DNA of 64,000 nucleotides from Gammaproteobacteria bacterium (lineage in GTDB: Bacteria; Pseudomonadota; Gammaproteobacteria; Pseudomonadales; Cellvibrionaceae), in NCBI GenBank assembly GCA_021151625.1, contig JAGKWY010000002.1:1-64000 (forward strand), given 5' to 3'. The translations under genes and the position numbers were made by a program. Below the pieces are notes generated by a model, which was not told where the DNA came from, made no database searches, and was given only the letters and a program-made list of their open reading frames with translations. Every line of letters begins with the position of its first letter. Position 1 is the stretch's first letter. Positions 18,930 to 27,801 of this stretch are shown here, in pieces.

Positions 18930-19463
18930 GATGGCGTCTCCGCAGAATTCTCAAACCTCATCAATCAAACCATGGATGTGTTGAGCTTTTATGACAGCAG
19001 AAAATTGTGCTGCCTGGATGCAGGTTGATTAAAAAATAGCTGCTCGTGCGGTGCCACTTCACTGTTAATGGCAACTGGCACCTGTTTGATTCGTTACGGC
19101 GGTTGCTGCCTAAGTTATTGATTTTGGTTGTAAGCGCGATATTTTTTGTGCACCAGATCAGTTTTTTGCAGTGCCCACTCTGCTTTTTAATAGTCACTTT
19201 ATTGTCATCCTAATAGTGGGACGACACCCTTATTTGCACTTCCTAAACTCTGTTGCTGCGCTATTAGATAAATTTAAAAAATCCTGTTTAACCAATCCTG
19301 CGCTATTTCTGGTGGGGCTTGTATTGGATGGGGTAGTGCATACCAGCAAAGGAAGCTGCAAATAAAAATGCGGATTGAATGTAATCAACCGTTGCTCCCG
19401 TCTCGCTGTCCGCAGGGCAACCTCGAGTTAACAACAATAAATCTAAAATAGAGGCAAGATCAC
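18930..19463. other. Intergenic region without a supported gene
   Basis: This 534-bp stretch lies between two divergent genes. Short open frames exist (for example 19171-19365) but they lack ribosome sites and family features. A GAGG ribosome site stands before the ATG at 19464. No repeat or RNA was recognised. Confidence 0.5.
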
Positions 19464-22295
19464 ATGCGCATACTACCGCTCAGCTCCAGGGCTGTTTGGC
19501 TATTTGTGGCATTGGCCAGTACCGGCCTTTGTGTACAAACTGCAAACGCACAAACTATTAATATCAATCCTGTCAGCGCCACTGGCAGTACCAATTTACA
19601 ACCCGCCAGTTTTGCAATTGATAACAATGCCGCAACGCGCTGGGAATCCAGTCACGGTGTTTCACCCAGTTCACTCACGCTCGATTTGGGCCAGGCCTAT
19701 GCGCTCAATCAAGTGGTGCTTAATTGGGAAGCAGCCAACGCCGCGAGTTATGAATTACTCGGCTCCAATAATAATTCCACCTGGACCCAAATGAGCCAGC
19801 GCACCGGTGGCGTCTTTGGCAATCGCACAGATACTGTCGGTGTGAACGGCACCTATCGCTATGTGCGTATGAATGCATTAACACGCAGCACGGGCAATAA
19901 CTGGGGCTACTCGATTTTTGAAATGGATGTGTTTGGTTCATTGCCGGTAACCTCTTCATCAAGCGCGGGCAATTGCAATCAGGGCTGTGTAACCACACTC
20001 AATAGCACCACGCTACGCGCAACGGTTAACCAGGCGGATATCGTTGATATCCATTACCGCATTAATGGTGGCGGGCAACAAAATGTGCGCATGAATGTCT
20101 CCGGTAGCAACTGGACTTACGACATCGGCAATTTAAAATCCACCGATGTAGTGAGTATTTATTTCACTATTATTCGTGCGGGCGTAGGGCAGGACACTGC
20201 CGCACAAAATTATTCGGTCAGTGCTGTGTCAAGTATTGCTCCTTCCAGTAGTGTGCCTTCAAGTGCAGCACCATCCAGCTCGTCACGATCAAGCACTCCG
20301 CTATCGAGTTCTTCGCGCAGTTCGACGGCTACATCAGTAATACCATCAAGCTCTTCGAGAAGTTCTACGGCTGCATCGGTGGCACCATCCAGCTCATCGG
20401 CTGCAAGCCTTGGGAATATTGTTCCTTTATACAATTCATCGACGTTGCTTGAAGGTGCAATTCAATTTGACCGCGGTGATGCGTTAGTTACCCGCATTGC
20501 CGATCGCGGCCGCGATCGCCACGCGAAAGAAGATCAGTTCCAGGCGTACGATCACTTCCTCAGTTTTTATTGGGAGCATCGCACCGCCGAAATTGAAATT
20601 GTCGATTACGTTGCCAAAGGCGGCAGTACTGTGCGCATGAATGTAAAAACGCAATTTAAATTAAATGATACTGAAGCGGAAAATCGCTGGTTCTATCGCG
20701 GTGTGGGCACAGTGGCTGAGTATTACGATAACGGCACCATGAATGTGATCGATAATTTAAATTACTACAAAGAGCGCAGTTACAACGCACGCGAAGGCCG
20801 CAATATTCAAATCGGCGATAAACTCGAATTTGAATTAAGCCAATTCCTTGATCACACAGTTCCGCATGGTCGCTCTGCGTATTACGGCACAACTTATTTA
20901 TACATTGTTGGTGAAGGTCTGGTGCCCTGGGATGTTACTGGTTCGTTCGGCACCATTGGTGGCCGCAAAGATTCGGTGAAAATTCCGGAGAAAGCCTGGC
21001 TCGGCGGTAAAACCACTTTGCCTTACAACCACTCCAATGAGCCGGATAATCATTTCATCCAGATGGCCACCAATCTCGCGTCACAAAATGGCCAGCCGTT
21101 TGTGTTAGGTCGTCGTGTGCATCACGCGTCTTTTGTTGACGGTTCGCACGATGAGCACGTTGCCGATAACGGCATTTTCCCGGATACGGTCGGCAAAGCT
21201 GGTCCGCATTATGTGCATGATCGCTGCGCCGGTTGCCATGTGCGCAATGGTCGCGCGGCACCTGCACCGGTTGGTCAACCGCTGGAAAAATGGGTCTTTA
21301 AAGTGGCCGATGCCAATGGCAATCCACATCCAAACCTTGGCCGCTCACTGCAACCAAAATCTACCAATGGTGTTGCGAGTGAAGGCCAGGCATCAATTGC
21401 ATTCTGGAGCGAAGCAAATGGTTTGCGTAAACCCAATTATCAATTCACTGGCGTAGCGCCAGCGCGTTTCTCTGCGCGCGTTGCGCCGCAATTAGTGGGT
21501 ATGGGTTTGTTGGAAGCAATTCCAGAATCGGCAATTCTCGCCAAAGAAGATATCAACGATGCTAACGGTGATGGCATTTCCGGCCGCGCCAATCGCATCA
21601 CCGATCCATCCGGTCAAACTCGCCTTGGTCGTTTTGGTTACAAAGCGGGAACCACCAGTGTGAAGCATCAGGTTGCTGCGGCATTTAATGCGGATATGGG
21701 GGTGATGACCAGTGTGTTGCCAAATCCTGATTGCGGTTCGGCGCAAACCGATTGTGGTGCGAGTGGTGCAGAATTATCGGATACGCATTTAAATAATTTA
21801 GTGAAATATATTTCAACGCTTGGTGTGCGCCCGCAACGCAATATTAATGATGCGGCTGTACAGCGCGGCGAAACACAATTCGCAACTATCGGTTGTGTTG
21901 CTTGCCACACACCGCAACAGGTAACCAGCCAATACCATCCGCTCGGCGAATTGCGCAGCCAAACCATCAAGCCCTATACCGATATGTTGCTGCACGATAT
22001 GGGCACTGATATGGCCGACAATTTGGGTGAAGGTCAGGCGAGCGGCGCTGAGTGGCGCACGGCGCCGCTGTGGGGATTGGGTTTGTCAGCCTGCGTAACC
22101 GGTGGTGTGACCGAAGCTGCGCAGGGCGCGCAAGTCTGTACGCCGGTGCACAGCTATTTGCACGATGGCCGCGCACGCACCATTGAAGAGGCAATCCTGT
22201 GGCACGGTGGCGAAGGGCAAGCGGCCAAAAATGCCTACCAGGCATTGTCATCCACCCAAAAACAGGATGTGCTGCGCTTCCTGGAATCCTTGTAA
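19464..22295 (+). CDS. Secreted di-heme oxidoreductase (DUF1111) with CBM32-like and CBM56-like modules
   Basis: The 943-residue protein starts with a signal peptide cleaved near ANAQT. Residues about 33-158 form an F5/8 type C (CBM32-like) domain. Residues about 170-252 match the CBM56 beta-1,3-glucan-binding type, with VDIHYRINGGGQQNVRM and a GNWTYDI-like strand. A long linker of repeated Ser-Ser blocks (about 255-325) follows. The rest is a di-heme cytochrome-c-peroxidase-like domain of the DUF1111 family with two heme motifs, CAGCH near 588 and CVACH near 811. It probably works outside the cell or on its surface as a redox enzyme held on polysaccharide. The substrate is unknown. It is a single gene with its own terminator. 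Confidence 0.85.
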   Translation: MRILPLSSRAVWLFVALASTGLCVQTANAQTININPVSATGSTNLQPASFAIDNNAATRWESSHGVSPSSLTLDLGQAYALNQVVLNWEAANAASYELLGSNNNSTWTQMSQRTGGVFGNRTDTVGVNGTYRYVRMNALTRSTGNNWGYSIFEMDVFGSLPVTSSSSAGNCNQGCVTTLNSTTLRATVNQADIVDIHYRINGGGQQNVRMNVSGSNWTYDIGNLKSTDVVSIYFTIIRAGVGQDTAAQNYSVSAVSSIAPSSSVPSSAAPSSSSRSSTPLSSSSRSSTATSVIPSSSSRSSTAASVAPSSSSAASLGNIVPLYNSSTLLEGAIQFDRGDALVTRIADRGRDRHAKEDQFQAYDHFLSFYWEHRTAEIEIVDYVAKGGSTVRMNVKTQFKLNDTEAENRWFYRGVGTVAEYYDNGTMNVIDNLNYYKERSYNAREGRNIQIGDKLEFELSQFLDHTVPHGRSAYYGTTYLYIVGEGLVPWDVTGSFGTIGGRKDSVKIPEKAWLGGKTTLPYNHSNEPDNHFIQMATNLASQNGQPFVLGRRVHHASFVDGSHDEHVADNGIFPDTVGKAGPHYVHDRCAGCHVRNGRAAPAPVGQPLEKWVFKVADANGNPHPNLGRSLQPKSTNGVASEGQASIAFWSEANGLRKPNYQFTGVAPARFSARVAPQLVGMGLLEAIPESAILAKEDINDANGDGISGRANRITDPSGQTRLGRFGYKAGTTSVKHQVAAAFNADMGVMTSVLPNPDCGSAQTDCGASGAELSDTHLNNLVKYISTLGVRPQRNINDAAVQRGETQFATIGCVACHTPQQVTSQYHPLGELRSQTIKPYTDMLLHDMGTDMADNLGEGQASGAEWRTAPLWGLGLSACVTGGVTEAAQGAQVCTPVHSYLHDGRARTIEEAILWHGGEGQAAKNAYQALSSTQKQDVLRFLESL

Positions 22296-22367
22296 TAGTT
22301 ATTCGGTAATAAAGATCTTTTATAGCCACTTTTTTAATTGCTATATAGGTCATATATAGCTGTCTTC

Positions 22368-22396
22368 GCCCCGGCTAATCACCGGGGCTTTTTTTT
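22368..22396 (+). terminator. Rho-independent terminator after the di-heme oxidoreductase
   Basis: A GCCCCGG / CCGGGGC stem with a 7-nt loop is followed by eight T residues, about 70 bp after the stop codon. Confidence 0.9.
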
Positions 22397-22496
22397 GATT
22401 TTTTATTTGCCATCTACTGACAGCTTTGGGTCGGTAGCGGGTTTACTCTGGTAGTGCTGAAAATACAAAGCAACAGCAATTTACCGGAGTAGAGTT

Positions 22497-22832
22497 ATGT
22501 CAGATTCCCCCAATTCATCCCAGCGCGTATACCGTCTTGATCGATTTATTGTCCCCCATGTTGCACGCGAAGAATTTCTTGCGCGCGTGAAAGCTACCCA
22601 TCAGGTATTAAATGAACAGCCGGGGTTTATTCAGGATTTTTTACTGGAACAGCCGCTTGATGAAAAAACCTTTGCCTTAGCTACAGTAGTAGAGTGGGAA
22701 AATGCGAACTTTATTGACGGTGCGCGTGCAGTGGTTAAGGAAATGCACCAGAAAATCGGTTTTAACGCGCAAGAGACCATTGCGCGCCTGGGAATTAAAG
22801 CGGAATTGGGTAATTACCAACGTATTCGTTAA
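22497..22832 (+). CDS. Antibiotic-biosynthesis-monooxygenase (ABM) domain protein
   Basis: The 111-residue protein shows the ferredoxin-like ABM fold pattern: VYRLDRFIVPHVAREEFLARV opens it, QPGFIQDFLLEQP forms the next strand pair, and TVVEWENANFIDGA follows. Members are small dimeric enzymes that oxidise quinol-like compounds or bind heme, but many are uncharacterised. A GGAGTAGAG ribosome site precedes the ATG. It lies 57 bp before a glyoxalase-fold gene and both may be one transcript. The function remains open. Confidence 0.65.
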   Translation: MSDSPNSSQRVYRLDRFIVPHVAREEFLARVKATHQVLNEQPGFIQDFLLEQPLDEKTFALATVVEWENANFIDGARAVVKEMHQKIGFNAQETIARLGIKAELGNYQRIR

Positions 22833-22849
22833 TTACCAGCGCATTCGCT
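22812..22849. repeat. 19-bp degenerate tandem duplication over a stop codon
   Basis: The copies AATTACCAACGTATTCGTT and AATTACCAGCGCATTCGCT are adjacent, and the first carries the last codons of the ABM gene. This mirrors the duplication at 17917-17960. Confidence 0.6.
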
Positions 22850-22889
22850 AAAAAGTGTACCTACCATTAATCATTCGGAGAAAGGAATT

Positions 22890-23312
22890 ATGAGCAATCC
22901 ATCCCCCAGTATTATTTCCCATGTGTCTATTGGTACCAATGATTTTGATAAGGCGCGCGCATTTTACGATGCAGTGATGCCGAGTGTCGGTGCTAAAGTG
23001 CATATGGAACACCCGGGCGCCATTGCCTATGGCCGCCAATTTCCCGAGTTTTGGTTATGCGTTCCGCACGATGGAAAACCCGCAAGCATCGGTAATGGCT
23101 TCCATATGGGGTTTATTGCGGACAACAAACAACAAGTGCACGCATTTTATGATGCTGCAATTGCTGCCGGTGCAACTTGCGATGGTCCACCTGGCCCGCG
23201 CCCGCTGTACGGCGAACCTTATTATGGTTGTTTTGTACGCGATCTGGATGGTCACAAAATTGAAGCCGCATTTTGGGATGAAGAATTAGCGGCGAAACTT
23301 TATGGGAATTAA
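22890..23312 (+). CDS. VOC (glyoxalase/bleomycin-resistance fold) protein
   Basis: The 140-residue protein has the vicinal-oxygen-chelate pattern: ISHVSIGTNDFDKARAFYDAVM at the start, HMGFIADNKQQVHAFYDAAIAAG in the middle and VRDLDGHKIEAAFWDE at the end, with His and Glu as possible metal ligands. The single-domain length fits dimeric family members that act on small metabolites. An AGAAAGGA ribosome site precedes the ATG. No specific substrate can be named. Confidence 0.8.
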   Translation: MSNPSPSIISHVSIGTNDFDKARAFYDAVMPSVGAKVHMEHPGAIAYGRQFPEFWLCVPHDGKPASIGNGFHMGFIADNKQQVHAFYDAAIAAGATCDGPPGPRPLYGEPYYGCFVRDLDGHKIEAAFWDEELAAKLYGN

Positions 23313-23468
23313 TTTCTACTACAATCACTTTCTATCCCAATAAATTTCTTTCCCAATAAGTTTCCAGGGCCAATCGATAAATATCTGCACAACACTTTTG
23401 TTTGAAATATCTATGCTAAATGCTGTGCAGGTATTTATGCGTTTACAAAAACGCAGGAGTGTATTGTG

Positions 23469-23900
23469 ATGCAAGAGATCCACAATCCAGCTGTTGCGCA
23501 AGTCTTCAAACAATATCCGCCCGAGATGCGCAAACGCTTATTGTTTTTGCGCACCCTGGTGTTGCAAACGGCGGAGGAATTACAACTGGGTGAGATCGAA
23601 GAAACCCTGAAGTGGGGCGAACCCAGTTATATTGCCAAACAGGGCAGTGCAATTCGCATGGATTGGAAGGCGCGCGACCCGGAACGCTACGCGCTTTATT
23701 TCAATTGTAATACCTCGCTCATCGAAACCTTTGAAGCCTTGTATGGCCATTTATTTTGTTATGAAGGCAAGCGGGCGATTATTTTTACGCAAATGGAATT
23801 AATCCCGGTCAAACAGTTAAAACATTGCATAGGGCTAGCTTTGCAATACCATCGTCTTAAACACCTGCCTTTATTAGGTTCCAGGCATTTGCTGCACTAA
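23469..23900 (+). CDS. DUF1801 family protein
   Basis: The product of about 143 residues resembles DUF1801 (YdhG-like) proteins, with the KWGEPSYIAKQGSAIRMDW block near residue 48 and a CEYEGKRAI-like strand near 95. The family is small, cytoplasmic and of uncertain function. The AGGAG ribosome site at 23454 fits either GTG 23466 or ATG 23469, and the ATG is chosen. It is a single gene in a group of small stress-type enzymes. Confidence 0.7.
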   Translation: MQEIHNPAVAQVFKQYPPEMRKRLLFLRTLVLQTAEELQLGEIEETLKWGEPSYIAKQGSAIRMDWKARDPERYALYFNCNTSLIETFEALYGHLFCYEGKRAIIFTQMELIPVKQLKHCIGLALQYHRLKHLPLLGSRHLLH

Positions 23901-23946
23901 AGCAGCATGTCGCGTAACAATTGTGCGCAGCCACTTGCGCTAGTTC

Positions 23947-24963
23947 TCAACCAGTGAATAATATTTTGATATTCCGCTGGCTGCTGGTGTCTTTGGGTAT
24001 TTTGGCGGCCCAATTGTTTACTATCCAAACTTGCACCCAGGTCAAAATGCAGGCGGATGTAAGCACTAGCAGGTATTTAACAGGAAACGGTCCGGTGGCT
24101 ATTTTTACAAAAGGAATATGCCACAGGTAAATCCAAATACTGTTCTGTGCGATAAATAATGTGATTGCTTTTAGTGTGGCTACTTTATCCAGCAAGTGTT
24201 GCACTGTCCCACTTAGTGTCCAGGCTACTAGTGCTATACCTAATGCGTAAGAAAAATAATAAAGAGTCGGTGGGTATTTGTGTGTTTGGGTGGGAACAAA
24301 TCCCCCGGTTTGAATAAACAAAAATAGCGCCAGGGAGACAAAAAGTATGAAGCATAGGCTGGCGCTCCAAAAAATTTCATTCCTTTGCAGCGATGGCAGA
24401 CGGAGGCCGATAGCGAAAACTAACGAATAAGGAATCAAATAGTGGCTAATGGCTTCAATGATTTTTCCTGACTCAGTGTTAAATAGCTCTTGCGAGAGCA
24501 GCCTTGCCATTTCGTAACCCACAAATGCTAATGCTATGTAAGAAAAGTAAATTTTGTTACTGGATGTTGTTTTGTGAATTCGATAAATCAGCGGGGATAC
24601 CAGTGCCACCAGCAGGAACACTTTAATAATCCAGACATAGCCAATCCCATCGATCAATAAATAAGAGCGAATCATTTTCCTGGCTGACAATGTTTCAATA
24701 TTCAGGTCTAGCAGAGCTACAGTAGCAAAGTAGCCGGTAAGGAAAATCCATACCGGGAATAGTAGACGCTTGATGCGCTTCCAGAGATAGTTGCTGTAAG
24801 CCTCCTGTTTGAACGAGAGCCCAAATGCCATACCAGAAATTAACACCATCAAGGGTACGTCAAAGTTGCGCAGCTGATGAATAATCGCGGGTGGGGAAAT
24901 GTGAGCCAGGATGATCATTGCCAGTCCAAGGGCTCGTAATATGTCTATTTGTATATTTCTCAT
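23947..24963 (-). CDS. Acyltransferase family 3 membrane protein
   Basis: The 338-residue protein has about ten hydrophobic helices. The family opening is visible (IDILRALGLAMIILAHI, with the conserved Arg and His) along with the FDVPLMVLISGMAFGLS segment near residue 33. Such proteins move acetyl or other acyl groups onto surface sugars from the cytoplasmic side. It is a single gene next to gltX, away from the main glycan cluster. The acceptor is unknown. Confidence 0.8.
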   Translation of the reverse strand: MRNIQIDILRALGLAMIILAHISPPAIIHQLRNFDVPLMVLISGMAFGLSFKQEAYSNYLWKRIKRLLFPVWIFLTGYFATVALLDLNIETLSARKMIRSYLLIDGIGYVWIIKVFLLVALVSPLIYRIHKTTSSNKIYFSYIALAFVGYEMARLLSQELFNTESGKIIEAISHYLIPYSLVFAIGLRLPSLQRNEIFWSASLCFILFVSLALFLFIQTGGFVPTQTHKYPPTLYYFSYALGIALVAWTLSGTVQHLLDKVATLKAITLFIAQNSIWIYLWHIPFVKIATGPFPVKYLLVLTSACILTWVQVWIVNNWAAKIPKDTSSQRNIKILFTG

Positions 24964-25146
24964 GAGTTAGCGTGTTGGATTCGTGCAGGTATTAAGGGGG
25001 CTTACGGAGCGGGTGGCGATTGTAGAGATTGTCGCTTAAATTATCAAAAGAAAAGTGTGAAATATAGACAGGTTGGGTGCAGGTTGGGCATGGTCGCGAT
25101 GCTTATCGGGGCTCTGTGGGCACTCGGCGCTTGGCGTAATCTCCTT

Positions 25147-25152
25147 TATAAT
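25147..25152 (+). promoter_or_regulatory. Possible -10 element of gltX
   Basis: A consensus TATAAT followed by GCGCGCC lies 68 bp before the gltX ATG. No good -35 hexamer is seen at 16-18 bp, so support is limited. Confidence 0.4.
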
Positions 25153-25219
25153 GCGCGCCTTTTTATCATTTCCCGTTTCCTGTTATCAGAGTCTTCTGAT
25201 TCGCACAAAAGGCCGTTTT

Positions 25220-26453
25220 ATGTCCGAAATCCGCACCCGTATTGCCCCATCGCCCACTGGCGACCCCCACGTAGGTACCGCCTATATCGCGCTGTTCAAC
25301 CTGTGTTTTGCTCGCCAGCACGGCGGTAAATTCTTACTGCGCATTGAAGATACCGACCAAACCCGCAGCACTCCGGAATCTGAACAAGCGATTCTGGACA
25401 GTTTGCGCTGGTTGGGTCTGGAGTGGGACGAAGGCCCGGATGTGGGTGGCCCGCACGGCCCTTATCGCCAAAGCGAGCGTATGGATATCTACGGTAAATA
25501 CGCGTTCGAGCTGATTGAAAAGGGCCACGCTTTCTATTGCTTCGCCACCGCAGAAGAGCTGGACGAAATGCGCCGCGAACAACAAGCGCGCGGTGAAACG
25601 CCCAAGTACGACGGTCGCGGTTTAAAACTCAGCCCGGCTGAAGTGCAGGCCAAGCTGGATGCGGGCGAGCCCTACGTAATTCGCATGAAAATCCCGGAAG
25701 CGGGTGTGTGTGAAATCGACGATATGCTGCGCGGCAAGATCGAAATTGAATGGTCGCAAGTGGATATGCAAGTGCTGCTCAAGGCCGACGGCATGCCCAC
25801 TTATCACCTCGCCAACGTGGTGGACGATCACCTGATGCAAATCACCCACGTGATTCGCGGCGAAGAGTGGATCAACTCCGCGCCCAAGCACCTGAAACTC
25901 GCTCAGCAGCCTGTGGATTCGCGAGAACTTCACTATCGAACAACTCGCCGAGCGTTTGCACAACTGGGCTCTCAACAAAGAAACCCTGCTGCAAGCACTG
26001 CCACACGCCCAATCGCGTATGACTACATTGAGCGATTTCGCTCCGCTGGCCGGTTTCCTGGTGAGCGGCATGATGCCTCTGACCGAAGCCAGCTTCGCCG
26101 GCAACAAGCTGGATATCGAAAAGCAAAAAGAATATCTGCAATTCGCCCTCTGGCGTTTGGAAGCCCTGCGCACCTGGGAGCGCGATAACCTGTTCGCCGA
26201 ACTCAAACTGCTGGCGGACCAAATGGGCATCAAGATCAAAGATGCACTGGCCCCTGTGTTTGTCGCTATTGCCGGTACTACTGCGAGCTTCTCGGTAGTG
26301 GACTCCATGCAAATCATCGGCCCCGACATGAGCCGCGCCCGCATCCGCCATGCGATTAATGCGCTGGGTGGTTTCGGCAAAAACAAACAAAAGGACCTGG
26401 AAAAACTGTTCGACAAACTGGGCGCAGCCCCGGAAGAACCTGCTGCCCAGTAA
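25220..26453 (+). pseudogene. gltX: Glutamyl-tRNA synthetase with internal frame-shifting deletion
   Basis: The N-terminal part is a normal GltX catalytic domain, with APSPTGDPHVGTAYIALFN holding the HIGH-type motif, and reads in frame to VIRGEEWINSAPKHLKL at about 25,902. Right after this the homology resumes in another frame with SLWIRENFTIEQLAERL and continues to the natural end. Roughly 90 residues expected between these points are missing, including the KLSKR (KMSKS) loop. In the first frame translation would end near 26,188. The joint GAAACTCGCTCAGCAG shows only a few bases of possible microhomology. Both flanks keep good coding character, so the event is recent or an assembly error. 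GltX is normally essential. Confidence 0.85.
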
Positions 26454-26462
26454 TAGAAGAGG

Positions 26463-26485
26463 GCGCAACACTGCCAGTGTTGCGC
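26463..26485 (+). terminator. Hairpin after gltX
   Basis: The perfect stem GCGCAACACT / AGTGTTGCGC with a 3-nt loop lies 10 bp after the gltX stop. The T run is weak (TTTT only 25 bases later), so it may be a terminator or a 3' stabilising hairpin. Confidence 0.6.
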
Positions 26486-26560
26486 TCAGACCTTGTGTAG
26501 GTTTTAACTAACTGGTTGATTTACATACAAAATCGGCGCGCAGGGCGGAGTAAAAATTGC

Positions 26561-26589
26561 TTGACACTCCCCCAATCGCTGCATAGAAT
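26561..26589 (+). promoter_or_regulatory. tRNA-Ala promoter
   Basis: A consensus -35 TTGACA at 26561 and TAGAAT at 26584 are separated by 17 bp and followed by a GC-rich discriminator (GCGCGCC), as in strong stringently controlled tRNA promoters. It points into the tRNA fragment at 26625. Confidence 0.85.
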
Positions 26590-26624
26590 GCGCGCCACTT
26601 ACGACACAGTCGTATCCCGTTTTT

Positions 26625-26642
26625 GGGGCTATAGCTCAGCTG
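26625..26642 (+). pseudogene. 5' fragment of tRNA-Ala (alaW type), interrupted by the ICE
   Basis: GGGGCTATAGCTCAGCTG is identical to the first 18 bases of the alaW-type tRNA-Ala(GGC), which sits next to gltX in other gammaproteobacteria. After base 18, in the D loop, the sequence leaves the tRNA. The rest of the tRNA is not seen here and should be at the far end of the element. The break marks one ICE end (attL or attR). Confidence 0.8.
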
Positions 26643-26679
26643 ATAACCTATTGAGTTTCAGGCATTTTTCTTTGTTTTG

Positions 26680-27642
26680 TCAAGCTATCCATATTTTTTT
26701 GCCTGACCTGTCTTCTTTTCTTCCAAGCTTTCCCAGACGATTTACGACCCTACCAAGGTGATTAACCCTGGGTTGGACGTATATTCTTGTCGTTTTTAAA
26801 TCCGTATGCCCTAACAGTTGCTGCACTGCAAAAACGTCTGGCGGAGTGTCATCTTCCGGATTGCACAACGCAGTTGCGAAGGTGTGCCGAAACCTGTGAG
26901 CTCCCACACGGATATCGAACTTTTTACTCAATCGCTTGAAATAATTGGTAATGGCTTCCGGAGGCATACGTCCCTGGGGGTCTTTCTTAAAACGAGGGAA
27001 TAAATCAAACGCTCGGAACAGGTAATCACGTCTCAATAGTTTCTTACCGCGTCGAAGTTCGGTTTTCCGAATCAAGAGCTGCAGTGTCTCTTTCAATCCG
27101 CTATGCATCGGTACAGTCCATTCGCGCCGTGTCTTCGATCCTTGGTAGCTGAGGCGGATAGTTTCTCTATTAAAATCGAGATCATCGAGGCGGAGATTCA
27201 CGAGCTGGCGCCGCCGCATCCCCGTGTAGTAAAGACAGCGGAGTACTGCTGCCCAAAACCATCCTGTTTGGTAAAGCTCCTCCTCCAGCATAAGTGCATA
27301 ATCCAATACGCCGATATCCTCCAATTCAATTGTCTTGGGGGGAATCGTGCCCACTGGAATGAGCTTCAGTTCTTCGAATGGATTTGAAGTGAGGTAACCA
27401 ACCTCCACACCATAGCTGGCGATCAGGCGTAGATATTTCAGGTACCCGTTATAGGTGACCGGTTGAATCTCCTTGAGCGATTCATTCTTAAATCGCATCA
27501 AGGCCAAACGGTTAATCTCGGAGGTCCTTAAGACAGCCGACCGCTTTACAAATAATTTTGCGATGGTTAGGACTTGTTGTTGGGTGTATGAGTTAACCAA
27601 TCTCATGCCCGCATATTCTTGTGCTAAATCAGAAAACATCAT
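26680..27642 (-). CDS. int: Tyrosine recombinase (ICE integrase)
   Basis: The 320-residue site-specific recombinase has a SAM-like N-terminal DNA-binding part (residues 1-100) and a catalytic domain. The active-site residues are visible: Arg in YTGMRRRQLVNLRL near 140, HRFRHTFATAL near 250, LLGHTDLKTTRIYV near 285 with the nucleophile Tyr. Its 3' end lies 37 bp from the broken tRNA, the usual place of an integrase next to its att site. It is shorter than the integrases of many PFGI-1-type ICEs. It is read towards the att site, away from the transfer genes. Confidence 0.9.
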   Translation of the reverse strand: MMFSDLAQEYAGMRLVNSYTQQQVLTIAKLFVKRSAVLRTSEINRLALMRFKNESLKEIQPVTYNGYLKYLRLIASYGVEVGYLTSNPFEELKLIPVGTIPPKTIELEDIGVLDYALMLEEELYQTGWFWAAVLRCLYYTGMRRRQLVNLRLDDLDFNRETIRLSYQGSKTRREWTVPMHSGLKETLQLLIRKTELRRGKKLLRRDYLFRAFDLFPRFKKDPQGRMPPEAITNYFKRLSKKFDIRVGAHRFRHTFATALCNPEDDTPPDVFAVQQLLGHTDLKTTRIYVQPRVNHLGRVVNRLGKLGRKEDRSGKKIWIA

Positions 27643-27671
27643 AATTTTTCACTCCGTGATGCAATAAATCC

Positions 27672-27689
27672 GTATGCGTTTAAGCATAC
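27672..27689. repeat. Inverted repeat before int
   Basis: GTATGC and GCATAC surround 6 bases, 30 bp upstream of the integrase start. It could be an operator or an excision-factor site, but nothing proves this. Confidence 0.4.
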
Positions 27690-27801
27690 CTATGATCATA
27701 ATTTAGGCGCCGCCACTATACTCAGTAACATTTTTGAAATATAGGTTTTGCCGCCACAAAGTGTGATTTTTGTCTCATAATATTTGGGTATAAGTTAATT
27801 A

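Noticed and set aside
19171..19365. 64-codon frame before the di-heme oxidoreductase
   Set aside because: No ribosome site, no recognisable domain, and it sits in an otherwise ordinary intergenic region.
20210..20434. Minus-strand open frame rich in Glu, Asp and Leu
   Set aside because: It is only the antisense reading of the Ser-rich linker of the di-heme oxidoreductase; the real gene is on the plus strand.
25872..26471. Minus-strand frame of 199 codons over the gltX 3' part
   Set aside because: It is antisense to well-conserved GltX sequence.
26625..26700. Complete tRNA starting at 26625
   Set aside because: Only the first 18 bases match; no anticodon or T arm follows, so it is a fragment.
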